Origin: Platanthera guangdongensis
Lineage: Eukaryota > Streptophyta > Magnoliopsida > Asparagales > Orchidaceae
Length of the DNA: 64,000 bases
Reading direction: 5' to 3'
Assembly: GCA_039583875.1 (NCBI GenBank)
Contig: CM077166.1
Location: 88,410,564 to 88,474,563 of the forward strand
This document shows, piece by piece, positions 10,930 through 22,527 of this stretch (the first letter of the stretch is position 1; the number at the start of each line of letters is the position of its first letter). A program made the position numbers and the translations under genes. A model generated the notes under the pieces. The model was not told the origin of the DNA. It ran no database searches and saw only the letters and a list, made by a program, of their open reading frames with translations.

Positions 10930-11362
10930 AGCTTAACTCGACGCACACGGGTGGGCACACGGCCGTGTCCCTACCCGTGTCCCTTGGTGTCGACACAGCT
11001 CGACGATCTCGACACGGCTCGTCGAGCTCAACTCGACGCACACGGGTAGGCACACGGCCGTGTCCCTACCCGTGTCCCTTGGTGTCGACACAGCTCGACG
11101 ATCTCGACACGGCTCGTCGAGCTCAACTCGACGCACACGGGTAGGCACACGGCCGTGTCCCTACCCGTGTCCCTTGGTGTCGACACAGCTCGACGATCTC
11201 GACACGGCTCGTCGAGCTCAACTCGACGCACACGGGTAGGCACACGGTCGTGACCCTACCCGTGTCACTTGGTGTCGACACAGCTCGACGATCTCGACAC
11301 GGCTCGTCGAGCTCAATTCGACGCACACGGGTAGGCACACGGCCGTGTCCCTACCCGTGTCA
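10930..11362 (-). repeat. 95-bp tandem array of palindromes in U3 of G1 5' LTR
   Basis: This is the same 95-bp array in the promoter-bearing LTR, with units at 10933, 11028 and 11123. One unit has lost a palindrome to two substitutions (cacggtcgtgaccc). Copy number equals that of the other LTR, so the array has been stable since insertion. Confidence 0.95.
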
Positions 11363-11499
11363 CCTCCTTTTTACACTGATTCTCCATTTCTCCACAAGTG
11401 CAGTCCAATTCCCTGCACTCTCAGGACTCAAGTCAACCCTCCTGACTCAAAACACACACACTAGGGGCCTAGAGCGATTCGGGACGTTACAAAACGACC

Positions 11500-11673
11500 C
11501 CTTGGTTTATAAGTTCGTGCGAGCGTGCTTATAAGTTATGGTTTATTTCTGTATCTTTATATATATACTTGTTAGAAAACCGACACCCATCGTATAAATT
11601 GGTATGAGACTTTTTATATGATAGGAGCCCTGCAAAAGATCCCTTAGCTTATGTGTTTTAATATAAGTTAAGG
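11500..11673 (+). other. Three diverged RNA hairpins in X
   Basis: Arms pair at 11500-11513/11528-11541 (loop 11514-11527), 11586-11598/11613-11625 (loop 11599-11612) and 11642-11654/11661-11673. The first two loops are 14 nt, as in G1. Most stem differences from a perfect helix are G-U wobbles, so pairing is kept in RNA of this orientation. Confidence 0.7.
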
Positions 11674-12282
11674 TTACTTTTCTTGTTCAGTCTTTTTACC
11701 TTCATTATATTTTGTATACTATAGAACAGCTAGATTAGTTTTGTCGCCATCTACATATTTGTTATTATCCACCTTCATGTCCTCTCCTTTCCTCCTTCCC
11801 GCTCGGTGCCTAGGAGCCATAGGGGAAGGGGAGGGGGATGATAGGACTTAGTCTTTTAGACTAACGGTTTTCGAACCACATCATTCTAGGGGACTATGGA
11901 GCCCAGCATGGAGGAGCAACCCCGGAGGTCGGCACGCTTGGAGATGTGGCAGTCTAGTACCGGATTTTAGACGATAGGGACTGTATGTCCTGTTTGCTAT
12001 TAGTTATTTTAGTTTTGCTTTTGCAATGAGAGATATGTAGTGAGGATTTGATGTACTGGGCATGAGCCCAAGATTTTAGTATTTTATTATTTCTGTGGAC
12101 GCTCCCTTCGTGGAGATTATTTACTATATATGTGAATTGTGTGGACATGCTTTATTATTTTGCTACAGTTGTGATCGATTTGGCCGGCAGGATCGACGTT
12201 TTGTAGTGATGACTTTCTCGGGTGTGAAGGTGTCACCGCAAAGCGGCAGTTCTGGGAGTAAGACCCCGGTGTTTCAAAAAAC

Positions 12283-12301
12283 GGGGGGGGGGGGGGGGGG
12301 G
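12283..12301 (+). repeat. Run of 19 G near the X/E junction
   Basis: A pure G homopolymer sits eight bases from the junction with E. A shorter G-rich stretch occurs at the same LTR place in G1. Its length may be unreliable in an assembly. Confidence 0.9.
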
Positions 12302-12309
12302 TTCTTACA

Positions 12310-13499
12310 CTTTACTCTTGAGTGCTCACTTCAAACTATCGGCCTCTAGGCTAGCCAAGAATGAAAGCAAAGGTGGTGAATATATATCGATAATATATCT
12401 CCAACCCTTGATAAATCAACAGTAATTCAAGGCCTAAAACCTAAAAAGAGAAGGTGAACTCAAAGCATCATAACTTAATCTCTCAAACCTCGGATCATCA
12501 AGATCGAGTACAAGGAGGATTAGTTACTCATGGTGAAGTGGAGAGGGGGATGAGTAGTGAAGCATAAAGAACACAAAGTAGAAAGGGAAGAGAAAACAAC
12601 ACTTCTTTATTAATTAAAACAAGGATCTTACAACGTGAAAACAAAGGATTACAAGTGCATGGAAATTAAAATCCTATTCTAGCCCAACAATTAGCAACTA
12701 AAGCAATTACAAAAGCTAATACAAATGCTTAAATTAAACTATAATTAAACTAAACTAAAGTGAGAAAGAGAGAGAGAGAGAGACAAAGCATGAAAAACTT
12801 CAGAAAACAAAAGGGCAGCACTTCCTTACACACTCCAGGACTCCCTTTGAAACAAGTGGGAGGGGCTGAATTTATTGAAATTCAAGAGGGAATGACACGG
12901 CCAATGACACGGCCGTGTTGGTGGCCGTGTCCCGTGCTGGTTGACTTTGGGCTCTGGTTCTGGCGGGAAATGATCATTGCAACATCGAATCGGCGACACG
13001 CCCATGCTTACACGACCAACGACACGGACGTGTTGGTGGCCATGTCCTCTACGATTGATGGGCTTCGACGGGGGTGCATTAATGGAGGGCTGCATGCGTT
13101 GATGAGGTGGTGACACGCCTGTCGACACGGCCGTGTTGGTGGTCATGTCCTTCGCTGGAAAATCATCGGTTCCGGGTGACACGGCTCATGTTGACACGAC
13201 CAGCTTGACACGGCCAGCGACACGGCCGTGTTGGAGGTCGTGTCCTTGTCAGGATGAACTCTAGACTTTCCTCTAGTGGTTGATTCTTTGGGAACGGGTG
13301 ACATGCCCCATGACACGACCGTGTTGTTGGCCGTGTCAGGTCATTTTGGTTGAAAATTGAGAAAACCTGCAAAAGAGCACAAAAATATTAGTGGCATAAA
13401 TAAATACAAGAGGAGGGGACATATAAGCTAATAAGATAAGATTTGCACAATAAAGACCTAAACAAAACTCTAATAGCTTAAATACAAAACAAACTATCA
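12310..13499 (-). repeat. 3' LTR of E, truncated by X
   Basis: The end ...AAACTATCA at 13499 (TGATAGTTTG on the coding strand) matches the right LTR end at 57960. It holds a GA microsatellite (about 12763-12782) and a cluster of GACACGGCCGTG palindromes (12893-13340). Confidence 0.9.
12893..13340 (-). repeat. ACACGGCCGTGT-type palindrome cluster in E 3' LTR
   Basis: Repeated pairs such as gacacggccgtgttggtggccgtgtcc occur irregularly over about 450 bp of U3. The motif core is the same as in the unrelated G1 LTR. Confidence 0.9.
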
Positions 13500-13513
13500 A
13501 ATTCCCCCAAGTT
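13500..13513 (-). other. Polypurine tract of E
   Basis: The coding strand reads AAACTTGGGGGAATT immediately before the LTR start TGATAG, the usual plus-strand primer arrangement. Confidence 0.85.
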
Positions 13514-15465
13514 TAAGCTTTGCTTGTCCCCAAGCAAAAATATAAAAACTAGATAACCATAAAATAGGACTAATCAAAAAGTTATAATTATACCTACACA
13601 AGTATTATGCGAAATTCTAAGTAGGGAAAAGGTGAAACGCGAATCTAAAACAATTATTTAGGTATGGTTTAATTTTTATAAACTTTACTTAACGAAAATA
13701 TATCATCCAAAATTTTGACGAAAATCTTTAAATAGATTTAAGCAAAGCAACGAAAATGAAAAAAAACGCATTGAGTTGTTACTAGATCCAAGCAACGCAT
13801 TATAATTATATCAAATTAATAACAAAAATCCAAGTTTTCATCCAAAACTAATACTGATTTACTATTCTTCTTTTCTTAGTTATTAAATAAAATTCAAAAA
13901 GGCGTGAATCAAAAGGACTTAATAGGACCAAAGCATTTGGTTTAGGATTATGATTAGGAGTGGAATTCAAAGATAAACATGGAGGCTTAAAATAACACTA
14001 AAGCAAAACAAAGAGTTTCAAAAATTTTCATTTTGAACAAAATATTTTTCTTTTCCATTTTTTTATTTTTCAAAACAATGGCCATTAATATTTTCATTTT
14101 CATTTTGAATTGGCCAAATAAAAACACACATTTCTTTTGAACATACTTTTTTTAAAAAAACTTCTCCAAAAATATCACAAAATAACCTATCATAATCATG
14201 AAAATTCTTTATGAAACTCAAAAGGCTAGTGTGATTAGATTGGTTGGAAATTTTGGCTTTGGTGAAAATGATATGAAAAGAGGATCTATCAAATGAAATT
14301 GGAAAAAAGGCTCAAAAGCGGCAAACTAGTGACAAAAGTTTTTAGGTTGGCAGGAAAGCTCAAACAAAAACAAAAACGACCTAAATCATTTTCACGCTTT
14401 TAAATTTATTTAAAACATAGATTTGAAAAATTTCAAAAAGCAAGTCCTAAATAATAAAAGAAGATTGATGAAATTATGTTGAAAATAGAAATAATAGGTG
14501 ACTTGGATCGTTCACATCTACTACTCTATTCAAACGTTGACCTTTCAAAAATTATCTAAAAATAAAAAGGAAAATAGTGGATGATGAATTTTTGAGAAAG
14601 TAAAGAAAATAAGGAATGAAAAACAATAATAGAAATGTGAGTTTTAGGAAAATATTTCACCTTAACATGTTACCGTGAATTAGAAACACAGCATGACGAA
14701 CATTTTACTTGTGAAACATAATTAAAAAGAAGGATTAAAAAAACTATAATTAGCTAAGTTGTTTATAAGGAATTTTGAGAAAAGCAAAACAAAAACAAGG
14801 GGTACTATTGAAATGCCAAAATGTCTAAACTATTAAAAAAACAAAAAGCATATTTTTTTTAAAATTTTGAAATATTCTCTTTTTTTTAATTTTGAAATAT
14901 TATCTTTTTTTTTATTTTGAAAATATTTTCTTTTTTCTTTTTGTAATTTTAAGATATTCATTTTTTTGGATTTTTGAAAAATATTCACAAAAAGCATGAA
15001 AAATATTCACAAAAAGTAAAAAGAAGCAGGAAGACCTCCCCCAAGCTTAAAATGGACATTGTCCTCAATGGAGGAGGTTAGAGAGAGAGAGAAAACTAAA
15101 GTACATAATTGAAAAATAGGATTGAAAACAGGTACTTCCCCGAATTTATTTGCTGTGAAAGTTGAGTGATACCGCTCCCCCATGCTTGCACTTTGGATCT
15201 TCATGAAATGTCTTCTTTGGACTTCGTGATGGATTCAGTAGTGTTGGAGCAGGCGATCGCAAAAGCTTCAGCTTGTCGGAGCCGTCCGTGGCAAAAATTC
15301 TAAAATAAAGAAAACAGAAAAAGATAACTTGGGTTGCCTCCAAATAGCACCCTTTGTTTAAAACGTCGTTTGAGCTCGATGCAACAAAATAATATTGTCC
15401 AAGAATATTGTCTAAAATAAAGTTCAAAGAAATAGTTCAAAGTTTTAATAATACAAAGTTCCAAA
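13514..15465 (-). other. E 3' non-coding region with internal PPT-like box
   Basis: About 1.95 kb between the integrase end and the PPT has no convincing ORF; an env-like gene is not recognisable. It is very AT-rich, with an imperfect T-rich tandem stretch at about 14850-14985. On the coding strand, TTTGGAGGCAACCCAAG (near 15330) and ATTGAGGACAATGTCC...AGCTTGGGGGAGG (about 15070-15037) resemble conserved 3' boxes of Athila/Tat elements, recalled from family knowledge. Confidence 0.6.
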
Positions 15466-15869
15466 CTAATCAAAAGTTAGATCATGAAGGATATAATTAA
15501 CAAAGGTAGGACTGACATCATCACAGAAATATAATTTAAGACGCTGACCATTCACTTTAAAATTACGCTTAGCAGGGTGGGAAATCAAATTAGTACCATA
15601 AGGAAAAACTTCTAAAACAATAAAGGGCACAGACCAACGTGATTTTAATTTTCCAGGAAATAAACGTAAACAAGAATTATAAAGAAGAACCTGGTCGCCC
15701 AACTTAAAGTTTTTTGGGTGCCTTAAGTGCTTATCGTGAAAGCATTTCGTTCGCTCTTTATAAAGTTTGTTATTTTCGTATGCGTAAGAGCGCCACTCAT
15801 CGAGTTCGTTGAGTTGAAATTTTCTAAGGTCGCCGACAGAGTCGGGATCGAAGTTTAAGAATCGCAAGG
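15466..15869 (-). pseudogene. E integrase C-terminal fragment
   Basis: This open piece (to 15867) encodes the integrase tail: ...ELDEWRSYAYEN, KLYKERTKCFHDKHL, FKLGDQVLLYNS, LKSRWSVPFIV and FKVNGQRLKLY, typical of Athila/Tat integrase after the catalytic core. It is cut off at its N-terminal side by A, whose left TSD copy (caagg) is 15865-15869. The missing part continues at 27982-28036 and 51511-51817. Confidence 0.9.
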
Positions 15870-17694
15870 TGAAAGTGAGTTGTTAGATCAGAAATACTAT
15901 AGATGTGGGGTGGGGGGTGAATAGAGTATTTTGGGTTTATAAAATTTTCTTCTGATTTAATCTAGTGCAGGAACAAAATTAAAACAACAATACTAACAAA
16001 CAGCCACAACACAAAAACCAAAAGAAAAGGGCAATCCAGACAACACAAGAATTTATAGTGGTTCCCCTAAACTTGGGTACATCCACTCTTCTACCACCCT
16101 GGAAGGAATCCACTCAGATTTTTGATCAGGTGCCTGACACCAATGAGCTTTTGATCAGTAGCTCAAAAACCAATCCTCAAGTCCTTTGATAAGGTGACTT
16201 GCAACCAGGAATAACTTTTGAAGGGATTTATTACCCTTTATACAGTGGTGGTTGAGAGATGATTGTGTCTTCTCTTTCTCAATATATAACTGAGAAGACT
16301 GGTGGATATTTGATTTTAGCACAGGATTCCCCTGAGATATAGAATGGTTCAGGTAGAAGAAGACTTGCTTCAGGGTGATAGGCCTTCAGTAGTACAGCCA
16401 TGATCAGCAGTTGTTCATGAACTTCTTTGACAGATAATGATGTAGTTGTCCTTTGAAGTATCCTAGAGTGTTGAAGACAGAAGAGTCTTGATTTTGATTT
16501 GGTGTTCTTCTTATTCAGATAGCTGATGATCTTCAGGAATATGGCTTTTTATTGTGTCAGAATTCTGTGTTGACAAACAACAGTGAATCTCTTGTTTAAG
16601 ACTGACTATTTTTTATGTCTGTCATCTCTCTGTATTGTGTATCTTGTTCTATCTATTTACAGGTAGAAGTGAGAAAATATTGTTTATATTTCCTATCTAA
16701 AATAGTCTTTTGAAATTTTGAAATCCTCTGCAATCAATGCTGGCGGCCTTGAGAATAAACGACATTGAATTATTTTCCCAACTGTCCCATGGAAAAACGG
16801 CAGGCAATAATCCTAGAGAAGACCATGATCAATGCTCTGTCTAACGGTTATATTCCAGAGAATATTTGAGCATTAATTACTCAGGAATTATTGCAGTAAG
16901 AAGGGGACAGAAGGATGGAAAATAACTAAGTCTGGATTCGTCGAACTGATAACAGAAATCGTCGAGCTGAGTTTATAGTTCGTCGAGCTGAGTCACTGAT
17001 TTCGTCGACCAGATGACTTCTGTTCGTCGAGCTGAGTTCCAAGATTGTCGAGCAGAGAGCAGAACTATATTCTCTAGAAACTTTGCCTTTTATGTGTATG
17101 GAGTTTGTCGAGCTGATATCTGGTTTCGTCGACTGAAGTTCAGCAAAATATTTTTGGACTTAGAATAATTTCAGATGCTTCTGGATGAAGGTGTTGAAGA
17201 GAAGTATCCAGAATTCGTTGTCCTAAGAATTGGTTTTGTCGAGGTGAGGACCATTTAACTGCTGCTGGATAACTCTAGCTATTGTTGTCACAGTTCGTCG
17301 AGCTGAGAATCAAGTTAGTCGACCAAAGTCTGACTCTAGAGTTAGAATAAAGAGATATTTTCTGATCTTTAAGTGTTGAAGTATAGCGTCCAAAGTTCGT
17401 CAAACTGAGTACCAAGTTCGTCGAGCTCAGCTCAGAGAATTTACTCTGAGATCGTCGAGCTGAGCACGAATATCGTTGACCTGAGTTCGACGAATGTCGA
17501 ACTCATTTTACTTGGTCTTTAGAAAAACTCTAAGTCTTGAGTCTCTCACAGTCTTGTTGATAGCTGGTCCATGTGATGTTGATTCTAAGGACTTGGCCTA
17601 GACTCTAGGACACAACCATGACCCTGGCTATACATTATGGGTCATATGATCCAAGCTTAGTGAATCTAGCCCAAATCTTACTAGGGATCCAACA
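15870..17694 (-). repeat. 3' LTR of A
   Basis: It runs from TGAAAGTGAGTTGTTAG at 15870 to ...GGGATCCAACA at 17694. U3 (16940-17505) is full of TTCGTCGAGCTGAG-like repeats. Confidence 0.92.
16940..17505 (-). repeat. TTCGTCGAGCTGA motif cluster in A 3' LTR
   Basis: The motif recurs roughly every 25-60 bp with variants TTCGTCGACC and TCGTCGAGCA, and ends in a TTCGACGAA-type inverted partner near 17490. It lies upstream of the promoter region in transcription direction. Confidence 0.85.
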
Positions 17695-17706
17695 ATCTCC
17701 CCATAT
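17695..17706 (-). other. Polypurine tract of A
   Basis: The coding strand reads ATATGGGGAGAT directly before the LTR start TGTTGGATCC. B has the matching ATAGGGGGAGAT at 29812-29823. Confidence 0.85.
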
Positions 17707-17901
17707 TTGGGTGAGGTCACTAATTACAAACTCAATTCAAAATTGAAAATCACAAGGTAAGAAAGCATATATCTGGCAGAGATCAATAACACATGCAGCA
17801 GATATATATATATGTACACAAGTTTTGTTCAGAAATAGAAAGCAGTTATAAGAACATAACAGAAGTGAAGCAGTTCAAAATTACTTCTTTTGTTTTTTCT
17901 C

Positions 17902-20339
17902 TTAGGGCATTACTTCTTTAGCTTTATCTCCAGGCTTGGTAAAGAAAATTTCTCTATTTGGATCTGAAGCTTGTGCTTTTGTTATGGTCATATCAGCAGC
18001 CCCTATAATCTTCAAAGATGTGGCTCTGGGGACAACTGCTTCTGGGTGCAACATCATGTAGTCATCAATATTGAAAAACTTGTTTGCTTTCTTAAACCTC
18101 TTAAGCTCTTCTTTCCTGTACTTAGACATTGCGGAATACTCAGAAGGATCCTTTATTTTATCTTTGGCCTTGTTAATCATAGAAAGGCCTACAAGTCCTT
18201 GGAACCTGACCATTCTAGCTGTATTAGCTATTTTAGGATCTTCAAAAGGAACAGGAGGAGAATTTGGTCTTTTAGGACTTTCAGCTTTCTGATCTGCAGG
18301 GAATGATAGCTATTGTTGATGCTGCTACAATGGTTGATGCTGAAATTCATGTTGCTTGCCTGAAGAGTAATGCCTATGCTGGTTGCTTTCAGAAGAAAAT
18401 CTCCCTTGATGTCTCTGATATGTTTGGAATTTGGTAGATCTTTGGGAAGTTGTGCATGAAGCACCAGCAGCTGGATGAGGAGGAGGAGGTGGATCTTTTC
18501 TATATTTTTGAGATGGAGGAGGAGAGTATCTTCTGCTTCTCTTCATCTCTTTCTGTTCATTTTTGGATAACCACATCCAAGCTGGCATCCCTTTATATGG
18601 AGTTATCTTCTAGAGAATATAGTGGGGAGTGTCATTTGCTGGATTTTTCTTAACAAATTAACCAAATCTACTGTGGGATTTAAAATGAAATCACAAGCAG
18701 TAATTAACTCTTCTGGGACTACATCTTCCATATCCATGTCAGTCTCAATAAACTGAATTAAATTAATTAAATCTGTATCTGTAAGCTCTGTATCTACTGC
18801 TGTTGCTACTGCCTCTGCATCTGCTGGAGTTGCTGAAAATGAAACTGAGACTACTGCTACTTGAGCTGCTGCAGCTTCTTCATCAAGCATCTCCCCCTGC
18901 CTGGTTGTAGTATCAACTAGATCCAGGACCCTAAATGAAGAGGGGATAGTAGAAAGGGCAGAGATTTGAGTAGATAGGGTAGATATGGAAGTAGCAAGAG
19001 TTATAATGGCCTCTACTATGATGGTTTTGAGGAGGGGTGTGATGATAGCAAGGATAGAAGAGATGGTGTTAGGGTCCACTGTTGGAGTGGCAGATGGTGC
19101 AGACGTGGAAACAGTTGGAGGGATGGTAGATGTTGGGGAGGATGGAGGAGGGACATCTTGCATGTGGACATCCTGTGTTGATGTATGTGGAGGAGGAGGA
19201 GAATTGGGAGGGGATGTCATCAGATTGAAGGATGGTATGGAGGACAAGTATGGTGGAAGAGGAGATGAAGTTGGTTTTGGGGATTGTATATCATTGGGGA
19301 ATTGGGGTGATTGAGGTGGAGTGGGGTGATGGTATTCATGGGTGGGTGAGGAAGGGAAATCAGTTAGGTCAATTGGTGGTGAGGTGGCAGGTAATATAGC
19401 TGTAGTTGGAACATGATCAGAGGGTTGTGGTTGTTGATGTGGTTGAAGTTGTAGTTAGAGTTGTGAATGTGGTTGAAGAGAGGGAGGATTAACTGTGGAG
19501 GGTGATTGTTGTTGAGTTGCTGGAAGGGATAGAGGTGTGGGGATGAGCTCTTCAGCAGGGTGGGGAGTTGCTCTAACAGCCCTTGTGCTTTTAGAAGCTG
19601 GGGTGGAAGAGGTTGAAGCCTTGGATGGCTTGGATATAGTCCTCTCCCACCTGCCAAACAAGGCATAGGTGAGCCTCTTGCTGGCATTAATGAATATGGT
19701 CGGGGAGACCAGTGATTCAGCATCCTTGTCCTTCATGAAGATCCCTAGGATCCTTCCAAAATAGACTTCCTTCTTATTGTTCTTTTTCTTTATTAGATCA
19801 AATATAATCTCAGCCTAGTCTACTTGTTTCTTATTTACTACTGCACACATGACCAAAAATTGATGCCTGGTAATGTAGTCATGGGCAGTGTGCTTTCCTA
19901 GCAAGACTTTCCCAACAATATCTGCCAGAAATTTATATTCTGCAGATAAATGTTTCTTCAACAGTTTATGGGGATTATTTCCAGCATAGCCCATCAAACT
20001 TAACATCATATCAAAATCCTGAGAATCTATTTCTAGTTCTTCTTCTCCATTGTTCAATCCAAAAAGTTCAGTTAATACTGCGGGAGAGAGAGTTATAGCA
20101 TTACCCGCAATTGTTCCTGTCATGGTATTCTCTTCTGATGTTGATGAAGTGTAGACCCATTCTCTAATTTCTGTTCCAGACAGTTTTATCCTGGTTGTCA
20201 TTAGGTTCTTCAGTTTCTGTTCTTCCAGAAGTTCCAGAATATGTAAAAATATCGGGTCTTAGTGTTGAAATGAGTCGAAGTCGACATCGAAGCCGGTGTC
20301 GAACTTAATTACAGCTAGGGTTCCTGCTTGAATCGCCAT
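17902..20339 (-). pseudogene. A ORF3: accessory/env-like 3' ORF, decayed
   Basis: A likely start is the ATG at 20339 (MAIQAGTLAV...), quickly broken. The next open piece, 20201-19815, contains LSGTEIREWVYTS and FLADIVGKVLLGKHTAHDYI, then FDLIKKKN. After it come Pro/Ser/Thr-rich stretches (19736-19364), an acidic and hydrophobic part (19247-18603), a Pro/Ser/Arg-rich part (18588-18325) and a Lys-rich end (18213-17902). Three pieces share one frame and two share another, so stops and at least one frameshift separate them. The N-terminal part resembles that of B ORF3 and, from recall, the putative plant transposon protein family. The function is unknown; Sireviruses often have an env-like gene here. 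Confidence 0.65.
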
Positions 20340-20409
20340 GAAATCACCTATAAGAGAGAAAAATAGCAATCAAGTGCAAAGGGAACAGAAAGCGCGGGAC
20401 GGAGGTCGA

Positions 20410-20717
20410 AGAAACCTAGTTATACAATTCTCTGGAATATGAATCGACAAACTCCGTTCCACAAAAAATAAGAAATTCTTCGACCTGAGATCGACAAAAT
20501 AATTGATGGTGAAATAATTCGTCGAGCTCAGCTAGAAGAGTTGAAGACATTTCATCGAGCTCTATTCGGCGAAAGTTTTCTGAAATGGATTCCACTAAAA
20601 CAACTTCACTCACAGAGAGTTCGTCGACCTTCGTTCGACGAATATCTCCCGAACTGTCCCTAGTTCGTCAAGCTCCGTTCGGCGAACTCTGGATAATTCG
20701 TCGAGTGTAGACAGAAA
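20410..20717 (-). promoter_or_regulatory. TCGTCGA palindrome cluster between A pol and ORF3
   Basis: The spacer holds many copies of the motif found in A's own LTR, including TTCGTCGACC...TTCGACGAA and TTCGTCAAGC...TTCGGCGAAC inverted pairs. A weak TATA-like GTATAACTAGG lies near 20418-20428, about 85 nt before the ORF3 ATG. The layout parallels B at 43740-44150. Confidence 0.6.
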
Positions 20718-22097
20718 CTAAACTAAGTCTTCTCCACTGATCATTTCAAGCTGATTTATAAAGAATAAGTGATTTCTCTCATCTAGATGTTTGGTGAATA
20801 TATCAGCTCTTTGTAAATCATTGTAGATATAGATAATATTAATTTTGTTTTTGTCTACACACTCTCTAATGAAGAGATGCCTAATGTCTATATGCTTAGT
20901 CCTACTGTGATGGACTGGATTTTGTGTTATTGCTATAGCACTTGTGTTATCACAAAAGAGAGTTGAATTATTTAAGTTGAGATAATAGTCTAGGAGTTGA
21001 TTTTGGATCCACAACATCTGAGAACAACAACTACCTGCTGTAATATATTCTGCTTCAGCAGTTGAGGTGGATACAGAATACTATTTCTTGCAAAACCTAG
21101 ATACCAACCTCATACCAAGGAACTGACAAGTCCCTGAGGTGCTTTTTCTATCAACCCTACATCCAGCAAAGTTATCATCTGAAAATCTAGTTAAATCAAC
21201 TTCTGACTCAGCAGGATACCATAAGCCTAGACTAGGACAACCCTTTATATATCTCAAAATTCTTTTTAAGAAAATTAGATGAGATTCTTTAGGGACACTT
21301 GGAACCTAGCACAATGGCATGTGGCAAGTTTGATATCAGGTCTGCTTGCTGTTAGATATAGTAGGGACCCAACAATGCCCCTATATAATTTCTGATCCAC
21401 AGGTTTCCCATGTTCATCAGAGTCAATCACATCATTAGTAGCCATAGGTGTTTTCTTTGCTGAAGCATCAGCCATCCCAAACTTCTTTATAAGCTCTTTA
21501 GCATACTTAGCTTGAGAGATGAAGATGTCATCAGACAACTGCTTCACTTGGAGACCAAGGAAGTAGGAAAGCTCACCCATGCTACTCATTTCAAAATTTT
21601 GAATGCATGAGGTCAGAGAACCTTTTGCATAATTTAGAATCAGTAGACCCAAATATGATGTCATCCACATATATTTGTACTAACAATATTTGATCCTTAT
21701 GATGTCTAGTGAAAAGTGTTCTATCTATTATGCTTCTAATGAATTTATGCTCTATCAAAAAGCTGGTCAGGGTCTCATACCAAGCTCTTGGAGCTTGCTT
21801 GAGACCATAAAGAGCTTTATGCAATTTGAAAACATGATAAGGGTGAGTTGGAGAGAAAAAACCTGGAGATTGTTCAACATAAATCTCTTCTTTAAGTACT
21901 CCATTCAGGAATACACTCTTCACATCCATCTGATACACCTTGAATCTCTTGTAGGCTGCATAGGCCAGGAATATTTTGATTGCCTCTAACTTTACCAAAG
22001 GTGCAAAGGTTTGGTCATAATCTATTCCTTCCTCTTGTCTATATCCTTGAGCAATAAGCCTAGCCTTGTTCCTCACTATTGTACCTTGGGCATCCAT
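20718..22097 (-). pseudogene. A reverse transcriptase-RNase H fragments
   Basis: The piece 22097-21591 covers copia RT from [17 protein letters not shown] through [14 protein letters not shown] to the catalytic [11 protein letters not shown] (near 21660). The piece 21670-21275 continues in another frame with SYFLGLQVKQ and [13 protein letters not shown]. The RNase H end, 21017-20718, has LFCDNTSAIAI, HSRTKHIDIRHLF and ADIFTKHL. At least two frame changes and stops separate the pieces. It served minus- and plus-strand cDNA synthesis. Confidence 0.9.
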
Positions 22098-22527
22098 TTT
22101 ATTTTTGTATACCTATTTGATTCCAATGACTGGATAGTCTTGGGGTCTTGGAACCAAATCACAAACTCTACATCTCTCAAATTGATTTAATTCCTCCAGC
22201 ATTGCAATGATCCAGTGGGGATCTTGCTCAGCATCATGGATGGATAGAGGTTCAACCTGAGAGAGAAAGCAGACATGCATCAAATCTTGGTGAGTTGATG
22301 CCTGGTCTGTGCACCTGCTGATATGTCTCCAATCACTTGAGATCTGGGTTGATCCCTTAGTGTGACAAGATCAGTGGGTGGAGTTGGTTCTGCAACAGCA
22401 TTAGGAACTAATTCCTCTTATGGAATTATGTTTGCTGGTGGGGGAATATAAATCCCTTCAGTGCCTTCATATTCACTATCTTCATTGACTTGTGGAGAAG
22501 GATGTGTTGGAACGTCTTAGGTAAGGT
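22098..22527 (-). pseudogene. A IN-RT linker remnant
   Basis: This degraded stretch joins the integrase and RT parts. Short readable fragments on the minus strand are Pro/Glu-rich with stops, as expected for the variable copia linker. There is no separate gene. Confidence 0.5.

Larger units (their letters stand above)
1..11491 (-). mobile_element. G1: Ty3/gypsy chromovirus (Tekay/Del-like), left end outside window
   Basis: The element has two nearly identical direct LTRs (bases 1-3141 equal 8351-11491 at a constant offset of 8350), an internal gag-pol region on the minus strand, a PBS next to the right LTR and a Pol tail with a chromodomain-like end. The first 314 bp of the left LTR lie outside the window, so the target-site duplication cannot be checked; the right flank begins aaacg. 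I counted about 19 LTR differences by eye, which makes it the youngest insertion here. Gag and Pol each carry one single-base frameshift. It abuts X, an LTR piece of a related family in opposite orientation. The lineage name is from recall of family hallmarks. Confidence 0.93.
8037..11491 (-). repeat. 5' LTR of G1 (complete, 3455 bp)
   Basis: The repeat is bounded by TGTAAGACC at 8037 and ...CGTTACA at 11491, the standard TG...CA ends. It directly abuts a PBS on its left. Apart from about 19 substitutions it matches bases 1-3141. It drives transcription to the left, so the array, TATA box and hairpins lie in U3, promoter and R/U5 order. Confidence 0.95.
11492..12309 (+). mobile_element. X: LTR 3' fragment of a G1-related element, + orientation
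   Basis: This stretch ends in AAGCGGCAGTTCTGGGAG..., a G-run and TTCTTACA, closely matching the coding-strand end of the G1 LTR (AAGGCGGCTGTTCCGGG...GGTCTTACA). It also has three hairpins like the G1 leader pair. It interrupts E's left LTR at 12309/12310. Its own left part is lost where G1 begins. I read it as a Ty3/gypsy LTR inserted in E and later hit by G1. No coding part is present in the window. Confidence 0.75.

Noticed and set aside
11556..11568. Promoter TATA box in X (tttatatatatac)
   Set aside because: By alignment with G1 this region is the hairpin-bearing leader, far downstream of the promoter; the AT run is between hairpins.
12095..12349. ORF of 84 codons ending in poly-Gly
   Set aside because: The Gly run comes from the G homopolymer and the rest is LTR sequence of X and E.
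18603..19314. Host gene with Pro/Ser-rich protein on either strand
   Set aside because: It lies inside A between RNase H and the PPT, in line with other ORF3 pieces; the plus-strand ORF (18985-19314) is a Gly/Val-rich shadow.
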